Part shown: positions 1 to 10,112 of the stretch, piece by piece
How positions within the stretch are numbered: position 1 is the stretch's first letter
Layout: the number at the start of each line of letters is the position of its first letter
NCBI RefSeq assembly: GCF_004769405.1
Contig: NZ_RQES01000005.1
Span: forward strand, 744,001-808,000
Direction: 5' to 3'
DNA length: 64,000 nucleotides
Source: Leptospira selangorensis
Lineage (GTDB): Bacteria > Spirochaetota > Leptospiria > Leptospirales > Leptospiraceae
Notes under the pieces: model-generated
What the model was told of the DNA's origin: nothing
Databases searched by the model: none
Seen by the model: the letters and a program-made list of their open reading frames with translations, nothing else
Program-made: the position numbers and the translations under genes

Positions 1-753
1 CTTTCATCTATCATAGAAAAGGCTAAAGATGCGGACGTTATTATTTTCGGAGAAGAGCATAATGATAAGGTAGGACATGCTTGGAAATTGGAGGCTTTTA
101 AAAAAATTGCCTCCACATATTCGTTACTTCTTTCCTTGGAAATGTTGGAGAAGGATCAGCAAAGATCAGTGGACGAATACTGTAAGGGAGAGATCACTGA
201 AAGAGGTTTTTTGAATTCCGGGAAATTTTGGCCGAATTACCAAACTGATTATCATCCGATGGTTTCTTTTGCAAAAGAAAAAAATCTTCCCGTGCTTGCG
301 GCTAACGCTCCCAGAAAATATGTGAACCTTGTATCCCACCAAGGTTTGGATTCTTTATATAAGATCAGATCTCCTTTTCTTCCACCTAGATATACTTATA
401 ATTTATTCAGACAAAAAGAATACGAAGAACTTCTGTCTGCAATGATAGCAGAACATTCGCCTACAGGATTTTCTCCGGATAAACAAAAGTTTATAGATGC
501 CCAATATGTTTGGGATGCTTCTATGGCTGATTCGATTGCAGAGGCATACTTTTTATTAAAAAGAAAGATCGTACATGTGAACGGAAGATTCCATTCTGAT
601 AAAAGTTTGGGACTGACATATAGGCTGAAACAGATGGGCCTGAATGTTTTGACGGTCAGCATTTTCCCTTCGGAAGAAGGCAAAAGTTTTCAAGAAGAAG
701 ATTGGAAATTGGCTGATTTCCTGGTAATCACCGAAAGAAAACCGGTGCCGTAA
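1..753 (+). CDS. ChaN family (haem-binding uptake, Tiki superfamily) protein, 5' partial
   Basis: The reading frame is open from base 1, so the start and any signal peptide lie outside the window. The visible part (250 residues) carries the family hallmark FGEEHNDKVGH at visible residues 16-26 and a second conserved block, VNGRFHSDKSLG, near the C-terminus. These match the ChaN/DUF399 family, small outer-membrane-associated or secreted proteins related to the Tiki/TraB peptidase fold and linked to haem binding in Campylobacter. The first in-frame ATG (base 88) lies after the GEEH motif, so it cannot be the true start. The gene ends 47 bp before the penicillin-binding protein gene on the same strand. 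The family call is firm; the actual ligand in this organism is unknown. Confidence 0.85.
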   Translation, partial: LSSIIEKAKDADVIIFGEEHNDKVGHAWKLEAFKKIASTYSLLLSLEMLEKDQQRSVDEYCKGEITERGFLNSGKFWPNYQTDYHPMVSFAKEKNLPVLAANAPRKYVNLVSHQGLDSLYKIRSPFLPPRYTYNLFRQKEYEELLSAMIAEHSPTGFSPDKQKFIDAQYVWDASMADSIAEAYFLLKRKIVHVNGRFHSDKSLGLTYRLKQMGLNVLTVSIFPSEEGKSFQEEDWKLADFLVITERKPVP

Positions 754-800
754 CACTTTCTTGCTTGTAGGGTTAGTGGATCTCTCCGACATTAATAGAG

Positions 801-3482
801 ATGTTGGAAACTAAGGTTCGCACTCTTACCGAAACCAAGTTTGAATGCCTTTCTTGCGGAACCGTTTCCAGGCTGCCGGAAGGAGTTCCTACAGGGACTG
901 TTTTTAAACTCACTTGTTATCGCTGCGGCCAGAAGGCATTAGTCAAATACGTATCTTCTCCCCCTGAGATTATAGAAGAAAAACCCTCACCCAAAGAGGA
1001 GATACCTGCACCACCTGTTGGAATTCCAACATATCAGGAAAGAGAAAGACCTTCTATTCGTCCTATCCAAAAAGAAGTCTCAAAAGAATCTACACTTACC
1101 GGCTTCCTTGACGGTATCCAATCCAAATGGGAGAATTGGAAAGAGTCCTGGTCCAAAAATCCTTCTGAGGACCGTCCTTGGTTCCAAAGGGTCAGGACCG
1201 AAACCGATACTCCTACCGCTTTCCATCGTCCGATCAAAACTTTATCGGAAAGATTATTAGAGAAGGGCAGAAGGTTCCAATTTCCTAAATTCCGTCCGAA
1301 TATCTGGCTCGTTCTGATCCCTTTACCTTTGGCATTAGTATTCCTGATCTTTTTCTGGATGGGAGTTATCCAAAGAGAAGCGGAAGTCCCAGGTCTATTA
1401 AGTATTTTTTATATTCATCAACCTACTGTCATTTATGATAGGGACGGAAGGAAAGTTTCCGAAATTTTCGGCAAAAAAACAAGCAACCTAGAATGGGAAG
1501 CTTATCCGGAAAATCTAAAAAGAATGGTGCTTCTTGTAGAAGACCGTAGCTTTTTTTCACACGGAGGAATCCATTATTCTTCGGTGCTACGCGCATTTTT
1601 CGTAAATATAATCAGTCTTCGATTTAAACAAGGCGCTTCTACAATCACTCAGCAGCTGGCTCGTATCCTTCTGAATGATCGTGAAAAAAGTTTGGGAAGA
1701 AAGTTAAAAGAAGCCCAACTTGCTTATGCTTTGGAATCTTCTTTGGACAAAGAGAAGATCCTTTTACATTATATGAATAATGTATATTTGGGTCACGGTG
1801 CCTTCGGATTTGCGAGTGCTTCGGAGTTTTATTTCGGTAAAAAACCGAAAGATTTAAATGTATCCGAGATGATCGTTCTGGCTTCTTTGGCTTCCGCTCC
1901 AAATCGTTTTTCTCCATTAAAAAACCCTGATCTATCTTCCGGAAGAGTAGAGGCAATCCTCCGATCTTTAGAAAATGACGGCGCATTAAAAGAAGATCTA
2001 AGGCCAACAATCCAAGATATCTACCAAACATTCAATACACGTTCTCCCGGAGAGACAGTGTATGGAAATCGTAAGGATGATTCTCCTTACGTAACTGAAC
2101 ATGTCAGAAAATTTCTCCAAACAATGTATCCTGACACCAACATTTATGAAAGCGGAGGATTTTCAGTTTATACCACAATTTCTCAACCTGTTCAGGCCGA
2201 ATTGCAGAAGGTGGTCAAAACACATGTGGAAAATCTTCTAAAAGGCGGACAGGTTAGACGAAACCGTCTCACTGAGAATGGTAAAAATGCGGATGTAACT
2301 CCTTTCCGGAATTTAGTCGCAGATCTTTCTCCTGCATTGGAGTTATTTATAGATACGGACCGATTTGTAACCGGAGGAGATAGCGGGCTTCAGGCTGCAG
2401 TAGTAGCGGTGGATCCTCAAACAGGAGATGTTCTTCTTTTACACGGAGGAACGGAATTCAAATCGGATAATCAATTTCCTAGAGCGACCGGAATGTATCG
2501 ACAAACCGGATCTACGATCAAACCGATCCTATATTCGGAAGCGATCGATTCCGGGATCGCGAATCCTGCGACACATATCTTAGATGCACCTTTGATTTAT
2601 AAAAATTCGGTCTCGAATTGGATGCCTGAAAATATAGGAAACCAATACGATGGGGATATTTCCCTCAGAGTTGCACTTGCAAAATCCAAAAACACTGCGG
2701 CGGTCCAGATCGCCGAAAAACTCGGATTAGGTGAGATTTCTGCCGCATTCGAAAGGTTTTTCTTTCCAGAAGAGAAAGTTTTGAAAAGCAGATTTAGACG
2801 AGATCTTTCTTTGGCTCTCGGTTCCTTGGAACTTTCTCCTTTGGAAATGGCTTCTGCATATTCTGCATTTGCAAATGACGGAAATATAGTAAGACCTCAT
2901 TTGATCGAAAAAGTGGTAGATAGAGCGGGTAACGTTGTTTATCAAAGAAAGGACCAAGACGAATTCAATTTGAAATGGCCTCAGACTAGAAAAGCGATCA
3001 CACCACCTACTGCTGAGATCATGGTGGATCTACTGCATGGAAGTGCAAATCATGCAGGTGTCCGAAATACTGGCTATAGGGGAGAAGTAGCAGGAAAAAC
3101 GGGTACTACGAACGAGCATAGAGACGCATGGTTCGTTGGTGTAAGGCCTGGAATTTCAATGGCAGTTTGGTTAGGTTATGATTCTCCAGGTTTTGGGATG
3201 GGAAGTTCTGCGTTAGGCGGAACAATTGCTGCTCCTTTATGGGGAACCATCGCTAAACTATTCGATTCCGCGGAATCCGGAGATAAGGAAGAAAGAAAAA
3301 AATACCAATACTCCCAAAGAGCAGTGACGATGGAAATCTGTCCTGAATCTGGAAAACTTCCCGGGCCGGATTGTCCTAAAAAGACCAGTGAATTATTTCA
3401 TCCATCTCATCTTCCCGCGGAGACCTGTCCTCTGACCCATAAGTCGGATGCAAAACAGGAGCTTTTGAAGAATGTTTTCTAA
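801..3482 (+). CDS. Class A penicillin-binding protein (PBP1A type) with N-terminal zinc ribbon
   Basis: This is a bifunctional peptidoglycan synthase of 893 residues. A cytoplasmic N-terminal segment holds two CxxC pairs (C16/C19 and C39/C42), resembling an MJ0042-type zinc ribbon, followed by a proline- and charge-rich linker. One membrane anchor lies at about 167-190. The GT51 glycosyltransferase domain follows, with catalytic Glu247 in [11 protein letters not shown] and the QGASTITQQ motif. The transpeptidase domain has Ser571 in STIK, SKN at 629-631 and KTGTT starting at Lys766. Family knowledge: GT51 polymerises lipid II and the transpeptidase crosslinks stem peptides in the periplasm; beta-lactams acylate the active serine. 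The C-terminus has further cysteines ([13 protein letters not shown]), seen in other PBP1A/1C proteins. The downstream gene overlaps it by 11 bp. The zinc ribbon is the odd feature, as ordinary PBP1A proteins lack it. Confidence 0.95.
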   Translation: MLETKVRTLTETKFECLSCGTVSRLPEGVPTGTVFKLTCYRCGQKALVKYVSSPPEIIEEKPSPKEEIPAPPVGIPTYQERERPSIRPIQKEVSKESTLTGFLDGIQSKWENWKESWSKNPSEDRPWFQRVRTETDTPTAFHRPIKTLSERLLEKGRRFQFPKFRPNIWLVLIPLPLALVFLIFFWMGVIQREAEVPGLLSIFYIHQPTVIYDRDGRKVSEIFGKKTSNLEWEAYPENLKRMVLLVEDRSFFSHGGIHYSSVLRAFFVNIISLRFKQGASTITQQLARILLNDREKSLGRKLKEAQLAYALESSLDKEKILLHYMNNVYLGHGAFGFASASEFYFGKKPKDLNVSEMIVLASLASAPNRFSPLKNPDLSSGRVEAILRSLENDGALKEDLRPTIQDIYQTFNTRSPGETVYGNRKDDSPYVTEHVRKFLQTMYPDTNIYESGGFSVYTTISQPVQAELQKVVKTHVENLLKGGQVRRNRLTENGKNADVTPFRNLVADLSPALELFIDTDRFVTGGDSGLQAAVVAVDPQTGDVLLLHGGTEFKSDNQFPRATGMYRQTGSTIKPILYSEAIDSGIANPATHILDAPLIYKNSVSNWMPENIGNQYDGDISLRVALAKSKNTAAVQIAEKLGLGEISAAFERFFFPEEKVLKSRFRRDLSLALGSLELSPLEMASAYSAFANDGNIVRPHLIEKVVDRAGNVVYQRKDQDEFNLKWPQTRKAITPPTAEIMVDLLHGSANHAGVRNTGYRGEVAGKTGTTNEHRDAWFVGVRPGISMAVWLGYDSPGFGMGSSALGGTIAAPLWGTIAKLFDSAESGDKEERKKYQYSQRAVTMEICPESGKLPGPDCPKKTSELFHPSHLPAETCPLTHKSDAKQELLKNVF

Positions 3483-5064
3483 AAGAAAGAACGCGGCTCT
3501 TTTCTTTCTGTTATTTTCCTTTTTCCCTAGTTTGAGCTTCGCAGTTTCTTATGAAGAAGCTTACGAATTAGAAAAACTTTCTCCGGTATTCGCAATCCCA
3601 TTATACGAAGAAGTAGTTCGATCTTCCGGCACTGGAGATTTTAAAAAGACAGCATCTTCCAGGCTTTATTTTTTATATGAAAAATTTAATAAATACCTTC
3701 CTGCCATCCAATACCAAACCAAAGCAGGAAGTTTAAAAAATAAAAAAGGGGAATGGTCTTCTTTAGTAAAAACACTTTCGGATGGATTGGGAGTCACACC
3801 GTTCTCTTTGCTTGCAGTTATAAATTCTTGCTCTAAGGAAACTCCAGTTTGGGTGCCGCCTGAACCGACTGTTCATCCGGAAACTGGAGAACTGATCCAA
3901 CCGACTCCTCCCGATCCATATAGAGTATTATCTAAAAAAGAAAATCATTCTTTGATCCGTCTTTGTTATTCTCTCAAAATGAAACAAAGAGATTTTGAAG
4001 GATGGGATAATATATTCTTTTATCTATTCTCCAAGGATGTTCTTACAAAAGATGAGGCGCTTCCACTTTGGGTGGGATCTTCTATACAATCCGGAAAAGG
4101 AACTCCATACAAAAGAGTATTCCTTTCTGGAAGATTCAAGGACTTGAGTAATGAATCCAAATCGGATCTATTATTCTTATATGCAAAGTTTCTCAGACAT
4201 AACGGAAAATTCGAATCTAGCACCAGATATTTTCTGACAAGCAGCACTTATGCTTCTTCTAAAAGAGGAAAATGGGAGACTGCGAAAAATCTGCTGATCA
4301 TGGACAGAAAAAAAGAAGCCTGCACGATGATCGGAGATTCATTCAACGCAGGTGATGAATCCGAAATATTAATGAAGAAGATTTGTCAGTCAGGTAATTG
4401 GGATTGGATCCAAACCTATTTACCAGCTCTCAAAATTTTGATGAGAGAAAATCCCGATCCGGTATTTGCTTATGCAATCGAGGGCGGTGGCAGAGAAGCG
4501 ATAGACTTATTCTTAAAGCAAGTCGGCTCCAAAACTTCAGACAAAGACGACGATTCAGAAGAAGATTCAGAATCGGCAGACATTCTGAACAAACTTATCC
4601 CACCAGAGAACAGAAATAAATTTCCTTTCTGGGATGCTCGAGACAAAGAAGCGGATCTTGTAGTTCCGGACAGAGCAAAATATTTATGTAAGGTAATACG
4701 TAGGCCATTCTTCGGGACTCCTTCTATCCAACCTCAGTTCTGCAAAGAAGTTTCTCCTGGAAGTCTGGAAACATTACTTTCTATCGTAGCAGAAGAAGAG
4801 GAAGAGGCGAGTTTTGCATTCGCTGATCCGGCTTATCTTCCTCTTTCCGTAAAATGGATCTGGAAAAACGGATCAGAATCCGAATCGAATGCGGAGCCCA
4901 CTCTAGTAAAAGTTTTGGGTCCTTCTTCCGAGCCTGGGCCTTGGAATTTGGAATTTATAGTATATCGTAAAGTTCTAAATCGTGCTTATGCGGAGATCAG
5001 AATCAAGGACAGATACTTTGTAGTTTCCGTGAAACCTTCTTATGTGGTTTGGAGTAAGAATTAA
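3472..5064 (+). CDS. Hypothetical exported protein, translationally coupled to the PBP
   Basis: A 530-residue protein that I do not recognise. Residues 1-24 form a signal peptide (basic start, hydrophobic core, cleavage after SLSFA). The body is rich in short helical segments with TPR-like spacing ([35 protein letters not shown]). An acidic stretch, [14 protein letters not shown], lies around residue 365. The ATG lies inside the last codons of the penicillin-binding protein gene (11 bp overlap), so the two are almost certainly cotranscribed and the product may act in the periplasm with cell-wall synthesis. That role is inferred from position only. It ends 15 bp before the stop of a convergent gene. 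Confidence 0.8.
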   Translation: MFSKRKNAALFFLLFSFFPSLSFAVSYEEAYELEKLSPVFAIPLYEEVVRSSGTGDFKKTASSRLYFLYEKFNKYLPAIQYQTKAGSLKNKKGEWSSLVKTLSDGLGVTPFSLLAVINSCSKETPVWVPPEPTVHPETGELIQPTPPDPYRVLSKKENHSLIRLCYSLKMKQRDFEGWDNIFFYLFSKDVLTKDEALPLWVGSSIQSGKGTPYKRVFLSGRFKDLSNESKSDLLFLYAKFLRHNGKFESSTRYFLTSSTYASSKRGKWETAKNLLIMDRKKEACTMIGDSFNAGDESEILMKKICQSGNWDWIQTYLPALKILMRENPDPVFAYAIEGGGREAIDLFLKQVGSKTSDKDDDSEEDSESADILNKLIPPENRNKFPFWDARDKEADLVVPDRAKYLCKVIRRPFFGTPSIQPQFCKEVSPGSLETLLSIVAEEEEEASFAFADPAYLPLSVKWIWKNGSESESNAEPTLVKVLGPSSEPGPWNLEFIVYRKVLNRAYAEIRIKDRYFVVSVKPSYVVWSKN

Positions 5065-5079
5065 GAAAGTTGTTCTAAC

Positions 5080-6396
5080 TTACTGTTGTATACCTGCGCA
5101 CCAAACATTGCGGATGGATAAAGTATCAGAAATATTCTGAGTTGGATTTCCATCAATCAATAGTAAGTCCGCTCTTCCTCCTGGAAAAATTCTACCACGA
5201 TCATTTAAACTAAATCTTCTCGCTGGAACGGAAGTGGCAGCGCGTAATGCCTCGATAGGCTTGAATCCTGCCGCCACCAACAACTGCAATTCATGATGAA
5301 GACTTGCACCATGAGCAAGTCCGCCCAGATCTGCAATCGGCTCGGATACATCACTTCCCGCTAATATATCCACACCTGCTTTATGAAGAGCCATTACACT
5401 TTCGAAAGAATTTTCTAATTTTCCCTTAGGATAAACATTCATATTTTTGGAGAGGGCTTCTAACCATTCTTTACTTAACTTGGAACTAACACGTTTATCC
5501 TCGACTAATGTGCGGGGACTATTTCCGAAAGCCGTGGAGAGTGTAGTCAATGTAGGTACAATAAAAGCTCCGGAAGACCGAATCGCAGAGATCAGTTCCT
5601 TATCAGGTTTTTCGTCAAAGAACATATGTGCCAATCCATCTACTCCAGCGGAAATTGCTCTTCGACCTCCGACAACAGAAGTGACATGAGCGATTGCCAT
5701 CTTTCCGTGACGATGAGAAGCTTTAACGGAAGCAACTAAAGTTGGATCATCAATTACCGGAAGCCCTGGTGTGCCTACAGTGTCTCCATTTTCTATAATG
5801 ATCTTAATGAAGTCGGAACCTTCTTCTACTTGTTTGTCTACGAACTTGATTGCTTCTTCCGGAGTGGAAACGAATGGATAACGATAAAATGTTTTTAAGA
5901 ACCAGTTACTACTCAGCTGCATATACTGTGTAGGATGTCCTCCAGGAGGAGTGATTCCCATACCTGCAGAACGTATATCGGCAAGATCGGTCCTATTTGC
6001 AATTTGCCAACGTTCCCAAAACATCCATTGGCCGGTCATTTCTAATTCCGTAGTCACTCCGAATAAGAGAGCATCATGTAAACCGTCTATATCCGTATGA
6101 ACATGTGAGTCTATTAGACCCGGCATTAACATTCCGCCGTTTGCATCTACAATTCTGGCGCCTGCAGGAATATCTCCTCCGATAGAATGAATACGATTCC
6201 CCTTAATTACCAACGTGCGATCTTTAATCAGATTTTCTCCATCAAAGATATTCGCATTGATGATCGCGATCGTTTGGTCTTCCGAGGTGTCAGATTTTTT
6301 GCAGTCAATCAAAAAGAAGGCGGCGGTTATTGATAAGACAGTAATCGTCTTCAGCATATAGTAATGAGAAGTTTTAATTTGTATGTTTGGATTCAT
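5080..6396 (-). CDS. Amidohydrolase family lipoprotein
   Basis: A metal-dependent amidohydrolase (TIM-barrel) of about 438 residues. Metal-site motifs are visible in order: HxH in LIDSHVHTD after beta strand 1, a central Lys in FIKIIIENG, His in AIAHVTS, and Asp in LAGSDVSEP. The N-terminus is a lipoprotein signal with lipobox FLID-Cys and a K/S-rich mature start, so the enzyme probably sits on a membrane facing the periplasm. Family members hydrolyse cyclic amides, peptides or imidazolones; the substrate here cannot be told. Start choice is uncertain: GTG at 6408, ATG at 6396 (used here) or ATG at 6357, which gives the most compact signal peptide. The first overlaps the upstream gene. It is probably cotranscribed with the DUF4405-like gene. 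Confidence 0.85.
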   Translation of the reverse strand: MNPNIQIKTSHYYMLKTITVLSITAAFFLIDCKKSDTSEDQTIAIINANIFDGENLIKDRTLVIKGNRIHSIGGDIPAGARIVDANGGMLMPGLIDSHVHTDIDGLHDALLFGVTTELEMTGQWMFWERWQIANRTDLADIRSAGMGITPPGGHPTQYMQLSSNWFLKTFYRYPFVSTPEEAIKFVDKQVEEGSDFIKIIIENGDTVGTPGLPVIDDPTLVASVKASHRHGKMAIAHVTSVVGGRRAISAGVDGLAHMFFDEKPDKELISAIRSSGAFIVPTLTTLSTAFGNSPRTLVEDKRVSSKLSKEWLEALSKNMNVYPKGKLENSFESVMALHKAGVDILAGSDVSEPIADLGGLAHGASLHHELQLLVAAGFKPIEALRAATSVPARRFSLNDRGRIFPGGRADLLLIDGNPTQNISDTLSIRNVWCAGIQQ

Positions 6397-6404
6397 GTTC
6401 AGTA

Positions 6405-6884
6405 TCACTTCAAGATCAATTCCACAATTTCTTCCGGAGACTTTTTATTTTGGATACTGATCTCTTCTAAAGATTTAGAAGGATCGTCTATGATTACATT
6501 ATTCTTTTTTAGGATTTCCTCTGCTTGCTGATAGTTTCCATTCAACAGTTTTAAAGAATCTGAAACGGGAGATCTTAATACTTTTTCCAGAATATCCTGT
6601 TCCAGGTTTCCGTGCATCTTTCCGCCAACGATAAATGCGATTGAAATGATCAAAATTGCAATACTCGGAAGAAGAAGTTGTTTCTTCTTCGCATAATTTT
6701 TAATACTACTCCAATTCATTCGTATATGGAAAATCGCAAACAGTACAAAACTTACACCCAAGAATTCATGAACAACTTTTGTATAATCATCTAAGAGATG
6801 AAAGAACATCAAAACACCAGTGGCACCGACAATAAGGAAGATAAAAACTAAATAAGGTGTAACGAATTCTTTTTTGAGTTTCAT
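6405..6884 (-). CDS. DUF4405-like four-helix membrane protein
   Basis: A 159-residue protein with hydrophobic helices near residues 8-28, 38-55 and 70-88 and a soluble C-terminal tail of about 65 residues. Histidines sit in the second and third helical regions (FFHLLDD, VVHEFLG, IFHIRMNW). This spacing matches the DUF4405 / cytochrome b561-like bundle, which can hold haem in the membrane. The tail (residues 95-159) contains KSLEEISIQNKKSPEEIVEL, similar to a small domain found in other DUF4405 proteins. It directly precedes the amidohydrolase, with the stop and the first possible start of that gene touching. Haem binding is an inference from the histidine pattern and was not shown. Confidence 0.7.
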   Translation of the reverse strand: MKLKKEFVTPYLVFIFLIVGATGVLMFFHLLDDYTKVVHEFLGVSFVLFAIFHIRMNWSSIKNYAKKKQLLLPSIAILIISIAFIVGGKMHGNLEQDILEKVLRSPVSDSLKLLNGNYQQAEEILKKNNVIIDDPSKSLEEISIQNKKSPEEIVELILK

Positions 6885-7391
6885 GGGTGGCTCTCTTGTT
6901 CTTTATGAGACCTTGGTTGGTATTAAGGTTCCTTAAATTTATAATTTGGGCGACTCCTTCGCTTTGCTCGGATCGCGCTCTACTCTCCAATCAGCAAAGC
7001 ACCATAAATGGTGCATTGCCGGATTTCCGCTGCGATCGCTGTCGCGTGTGGAAGATTCGCCGTTACATTTTTCCGCGCCCCATAGGAAGCGGAAAAACCC
7101 GTAGGGTTGCTGAACGAAGTGAAGCAAAATCTAAATCGGACACGAAAGACTAGAATAGGGCAGGACGGATTCGCCGTTACGCAGTCAGAATATTAATTGA
7201 AATTAGAAAATGCGGATTCGCCTCCCCTTCGCTCGGCACTCCTGCCTCGCTCGCGTAGGCTCGTCGCAATGCTTGCTCGACTTCCTGTCTCGCATCGCTT
7301 CCTATGGGGCGCGAACGCATTGCTCAATTCGAATCCTTCCGGATTTTTTAGTATATTAGGATTTTGTTTTAATGGGAAAGGGAGAAACTTT
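6885..7391. repeat. Non-coding, repeat-rich 0.5 kb spacer
   Basis: No convincing gene; the frames that stay open have no family signature and run into the tRNA. The stretch is locally GC-richer than its surroundings and full of gctcg/cgctt words. It holds an exact 17-bp inverted repeat (7075-7091 against 7296-7312), a 13-bp direct repeat GATTCGCCGTTAC (7054-7066 and 7168-7180) with a partial third copy at 7214-7222, a long hairpin at 6994-7019 (GCACCAT/ATGGTGC plus flanking GCAA/TTGC), and a small stem with a T-run at 7332-7349. It resembles degenerate intergenic repeat material rather than a gene. Confidence 0.6.
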
Positions 7392-7473
7392 TGGGCAGGG
7401 AAGGATTCGAACCTTCGAAGGCTGGGCCAGCAGATTTACAGTCTGCCCTCGTTGACCGCTTGAGTACCTACCC
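7392..7473 (-). tRNA. tRNA-Tyr (GTA)
   Basis: Read on the minus strand, this 82-nt class II tRNA begins GGGTAGG, pairs with CCTGCCC at the 3' end, and has discriminator A. The anticodon loop is CTGTAAA with anticodon GTA. The long variable arm (GGCCCAGCC region) is typical of bacterial tRNA-Tyr, and the T-arm GGTTCGAATCC is intact. CCA is not encoded. It lies 61 bp downstream of tRNA-Thr on the same strand. Confidence 0.95.
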
Positions 7474-7534
7474 GTTGTTGAGAGCCATTATTTTTGCTCA
7501 GGGTGGCTGGTCAATCTTATTCGGAAAATGAACG

Positions 7535-7607
<73 letters not shown>

Positions 7608-7611
7608 GTTC

Positions 7612-7646
7612 AAGAGACAGTTTTCGAAATCATTTTGTCGGGTCAA
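7612..7646 (-). promoter_or_regulatory. Candidate promoter of the tRNA-Thr/tRNA-Tyr unit
   Basis: On the minus strand a TTGACC -35-like hexamer (7646-7641) stands 34 bp upstream of tRNA-Thr. About 17 bp further on is a weak AAACTG -10-like element. The -35 is good and the -10 is poor. Confidence 0.35.
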
Positions 7647-7695
7647 TCGATTAAAAAGGATTTTCTCCAGCTTTCAAATATTGTCTTTTGGACAG

Positions 7696-8079
7696 ATGTC
7701 TCTTTTTCTGATCAATACCGGAATGACTCTCTCTATCCTTTTTTTTTATACGGGGTATTGGTTTCGTTTTAGAAACAACCGATTGCATAGGATCTTTAAT
7801 TTGGGAGGGATTCTTTTCAATTTAAGCACCGCGGTTTATCTGCTCGGCTTAAAATATTTAGGACCAGGGATAGAACAGTCAGGGCTTATCGCTACTGTTG
7901 ATAAACTGTATATAGACATTCACAGAGCAGTCGCGGCTATTACACTTATTATGATGTTACTCATGGGTTGGTCCGGGCTGACGAGAAAAAAAGAATTCCA
8001 TAGGAAGCTTCATTTTATTTTTCTACCATTATACACACTCGTTTATCTATCGGGACTGTTTTTGTTCCGCTCGAATTAA
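7696..8079 (+). CDS. Small four-helix membrane protein, unknown function
   Basis: A 127-residue protein (from ATG 7696; an in-frame TTG at 7681 would add five residues) with four predicted membrane helices, at roughly 5-22, 33-52, 76-93 and 104-122. Histidines recur at helix ends ([24 protein letters not shown]). This resembles the pattern in DUF420/cytochrome b-like quinol or haem membrane proteins, but no diagnostic motif is present. It ends 16 bp before the transketolase subunit gene on the same strand and may share its transcript. I do not assign a function. Confidence 0.65.
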   Translation: MSLFLINTGMTLSILFFYTGYWFRFRNNRLHRIFNLGGILFNLSTAVYLLGLKYLGPGIEQSGLIATVDKLYIDIHRAVAAITLIMMLLMGWSGLTRKKEFHRKLHFIFLPLYTLVYLSGLFLFRSN

Positions 8080-8095
8080 TACCGGAGCTGCTTAC

Positions 8096-8920
8096 GTGGA
8101 AGACACCAAAGAAATCAAAATATTCGCTAATAATATCCGCAAAAATGTGATCAAAATGGTCACAGCGGCTAAATCCGGTCACCCGGGTGGTCCTCTCGGA
8201 CTTGCGGATATTTACGCAGTATTATACAAAAAGGTCCTAAATCATAAACCTACTGATCCGGATTGGGAAGATAGAGACAGACTCATCCTTTCCAACGGTC
8301 ACGTATGCGCAGTACGTTATGCAGCCATGGCTCAGGCTGGATTTTTTCCCGAGTCCGAACTTCTTACCTTTAGGAACATAAACTCTAAATTACAGGGACA
8401 TCCTTCTACCCGTTATTTAAAAGGGATCGAAAGTTCTTCCGGATCTCTTGGTCAAGGGCTTTCAGTTGCAGTTGGGATCGCTTTAGGTGCAAGACTTTCT
8501 AAAAAAGATTACAAAGTATATGCATGTATCTCTGACGGAGAATGTGGAGAAGGTATGACTTGGGAAGCGGCACAATCCGCTGCTCACTATAAAACCGATA
8601 ACCTGATCGCGTTTATGGATAAAAACGGGATCCAGATCGACGGATTCACTAAAGACGTGATGAATCTGGAACCTCTAAACAAAAAGTTTGCTGCATTCGG
8701 TTGGAATGTATTAGAAGCAGATGGTCATAATATTGAATCCATTATCTCCGCTTTCGAAAAGGCAAAAACTCATAAAGGTTCTCCTACCATTATTCTTTTC
8801 GAAACCGTATTAGGAAAAGGTGTATCCTTCATGGAAAATAATCCTGGATGGCATGGAACTCCTCCGAATGCGGAACAAGAAAAGAAAGCATTGGAAGAAT
8901 TAGAGCAAGTAACCGCTTAA
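8096..8920 (+). CDS. Transketolase, N-terminal (TPP-binding) subunit
   Basis: A 274-residue protein covering only the thiamine-diphosphate pyrophosphate-binding half of transketolase. Visible motifs: SGHPGGPLG (27-35, His29), SNGHV (His69), GSLGQGLS (116-123) and the TPP/Mg motif DGECGEG starting at Asp147, ending with the Asn at 169. Together with a C-terminal partner it would move two-carbon ketol units in the pentose phosphate pathway in the cytosol. The start is GTG at 8096, with GGAG 8 bp upstream. Split transketolases normally have the C-terminal subunit gene immediately downstream; here the next gene is unrelated, so the partner must lie elsewhere. Confidence 0.92.
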   Translation: MEDTKEIKIFANNIRKNVIKMVTAAKSGHPGGPLGLADIYAVLYKKVLNHKPTDPDWEDRDRLILSNGHVCAVRYAAMAQAGFFPESELLTFRNINSKLQGHPSTRYLKGIESSSGSLGQGLSVAVGIALGARLSKKDYKVYACISDGECGEGMTWEAAQSAAHYKTDNLIAFMDKNGIQIDGFTKDVMNLEPLNKKFAAFGWNVLEADGHNIESIISAFEKAKTHKGSPTIILFETVLGKGVSFMENNPGWHGTPPNAEQEKKALEELEQVTA

Positions 8921-8927
8921 TCCTCTT

Positions 8928-8955
8928 GGGTTAGAGAAAGAAATTTTTCTAACCC
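8928..8955 (+). terminator. Inverted repeat after the transketolase gene
   Basis: GGGTTAGA and TCTAACCC form a perfect 8-bp stem with a 12-base loop, 8 bp after the stop codon. No T-run follows, so an intrinsic terminator is only possible. Confidence 0.45.
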
Positions 8956-9122
8956 GAACATTTCTATTAACATAACAAAAGTCTCATTTCATTTTTCTAA
9001 TCACTTGAACAAGTGCGTTCGAAAAAGATGGAAGACATAGTTAATTTATACTGCTCATCCTTTTTTATACGATCATTTCAGATCCGAATTGACTTTCGTT
9101 TTTGAAATCCGATTTTATAGAT

Positions 9123-10022
9123 ATGCAATCCTCCGATTCTTTTTTCGGCACAGTTCCTTTTCCTCCGGACAAGATCGAGGACAAGTTTTATCAGTTAGAG
9201 TTTTCTTCTCTTCAAGATAAATCTAGGATCATAAAAGAGATCGCTAGCATGATCCCTTGGCAAGTTAGAGTCCAAGAAATTGCAGATGAACTAAAAGATC
9301 CGACTCTTAGAGTTTTTGCACGTTCCGTAAGTGCTGCAATTCATTCTGAAAGGATCAGTTATCGTTATTCTATCTTAGCGGAGAAGGGTCATCCGAATCA
9401 TTACGACGATCTGGAAGAGGGTGTGTTCCTTCTTTCTTCCGTGATTGATTCGGATCTTTCTTATTTGGAGTTCAGAACATATCTGGATAAGATTGCGATT
9501 CGTGTCGAAGAGTTAGTGGATCTAAATGAAGATCTTGCTTCCGACGAAGTTAAGGTGCATTTTTTAACCAGAGTCCTCTCTCAGGAAGAAGGTTTCGGCG
9601 GAAATCACGATCAATACGAGGATCCGAACAATTCTTACCTTCATAAGGTATTCTCTTCTAAAAAGGGGATCCCGATCTCTCTTTCCGTTATTTATTTGTT
9701 AGTGGCTCATAGATTACAACTCCCCTTATACGGGGTAAATATGCCTCTTCATTTCCTTCTTCATTTCGAATCTTCCGAATTCCAAACCTATATAGATTCC
9801 TATCATGGTGGCGTAATGTTGGATCGTTCTACATGCATTCGTTTTCTAAAAGCGAACGGATTTCAGGCGCATGAAAGATATTTCACTCATGCGAGCAGTC
9901 TGACAATTCTCAAAAGAATGTTCCGCAACCTGATCCATATCTACCGCAAAAAAGAGGATAGGGATATGGAAAAGATCCTTTCCCGTCATCTTCTCGCCTT
10001 AGACAATAAATGGAAACCTTGA
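9123..10022 (+). CDS. SirB1/Transglut_core2 family protein
   Basis: About 299 residues from ATG 9123 (an in-frame TTG at 9102 is also possible; neither has a clear ribosome-binding site). The C-terminal half carries the transglutaminase-like core 2 signature: [30 protein letters not shown] and [16 protein letters not shown]. This fold is shared by SirB1-type proteins, often of 270-300 residues and usually with TPR-like helices around the core. The biochemical role of the family is not settled. It is preceded by a 180-bp spacer and followed 90 bp later by the polyprenyl synthase gene on the same strand. Confidence 0.8.
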   Translation: MQSSDSFFGTVPFPPDKIEDKFYQLEFSSLQDKSRIIKEIASMIPWQVRVQEIADELKDPTLRVFARSVSAAIHSERISYRYSILAEKGHPNHYDDLEEGVFLLSSVIDSDLSYLEFRTYLDKIAIRVEELVDLNEDLASDEVKVHFLTRVLSQEEGFGGNHDQYEDPNNSYLHKVFSSKKGIPISLSVIYLLVAHRLQLPLYGVNMPLHFLLHFESSEFQTYIDSYHGGVMLDRSTCIRFLKANGFQAHERYFTHASSLTILKRMFRNLIHIYRKKEDRDMEKILSRHLLALDNKWKP

Positions 10023-10112
10023 CCAGAAATAGGTCTCGAACTTCCCTCCTCGTTTCCTTTACTGCTTGAGCCAAAAATTCGTTTCTAAATACTGTCGTAA
10101 CAGGAAACCCGC

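Noticed and set aside
1645..2031. 128-codon minus-strand frame within the PBP gene
   Set aside because: Shadow of the GT51 coding sequence on the other strand.
7197..7463. Open frame of 88 codons across the repeat spacer and tRNA-Tyr
   Set aside because: It runs antisense into the tRNA and is made of low-complexity words; no family pattern.
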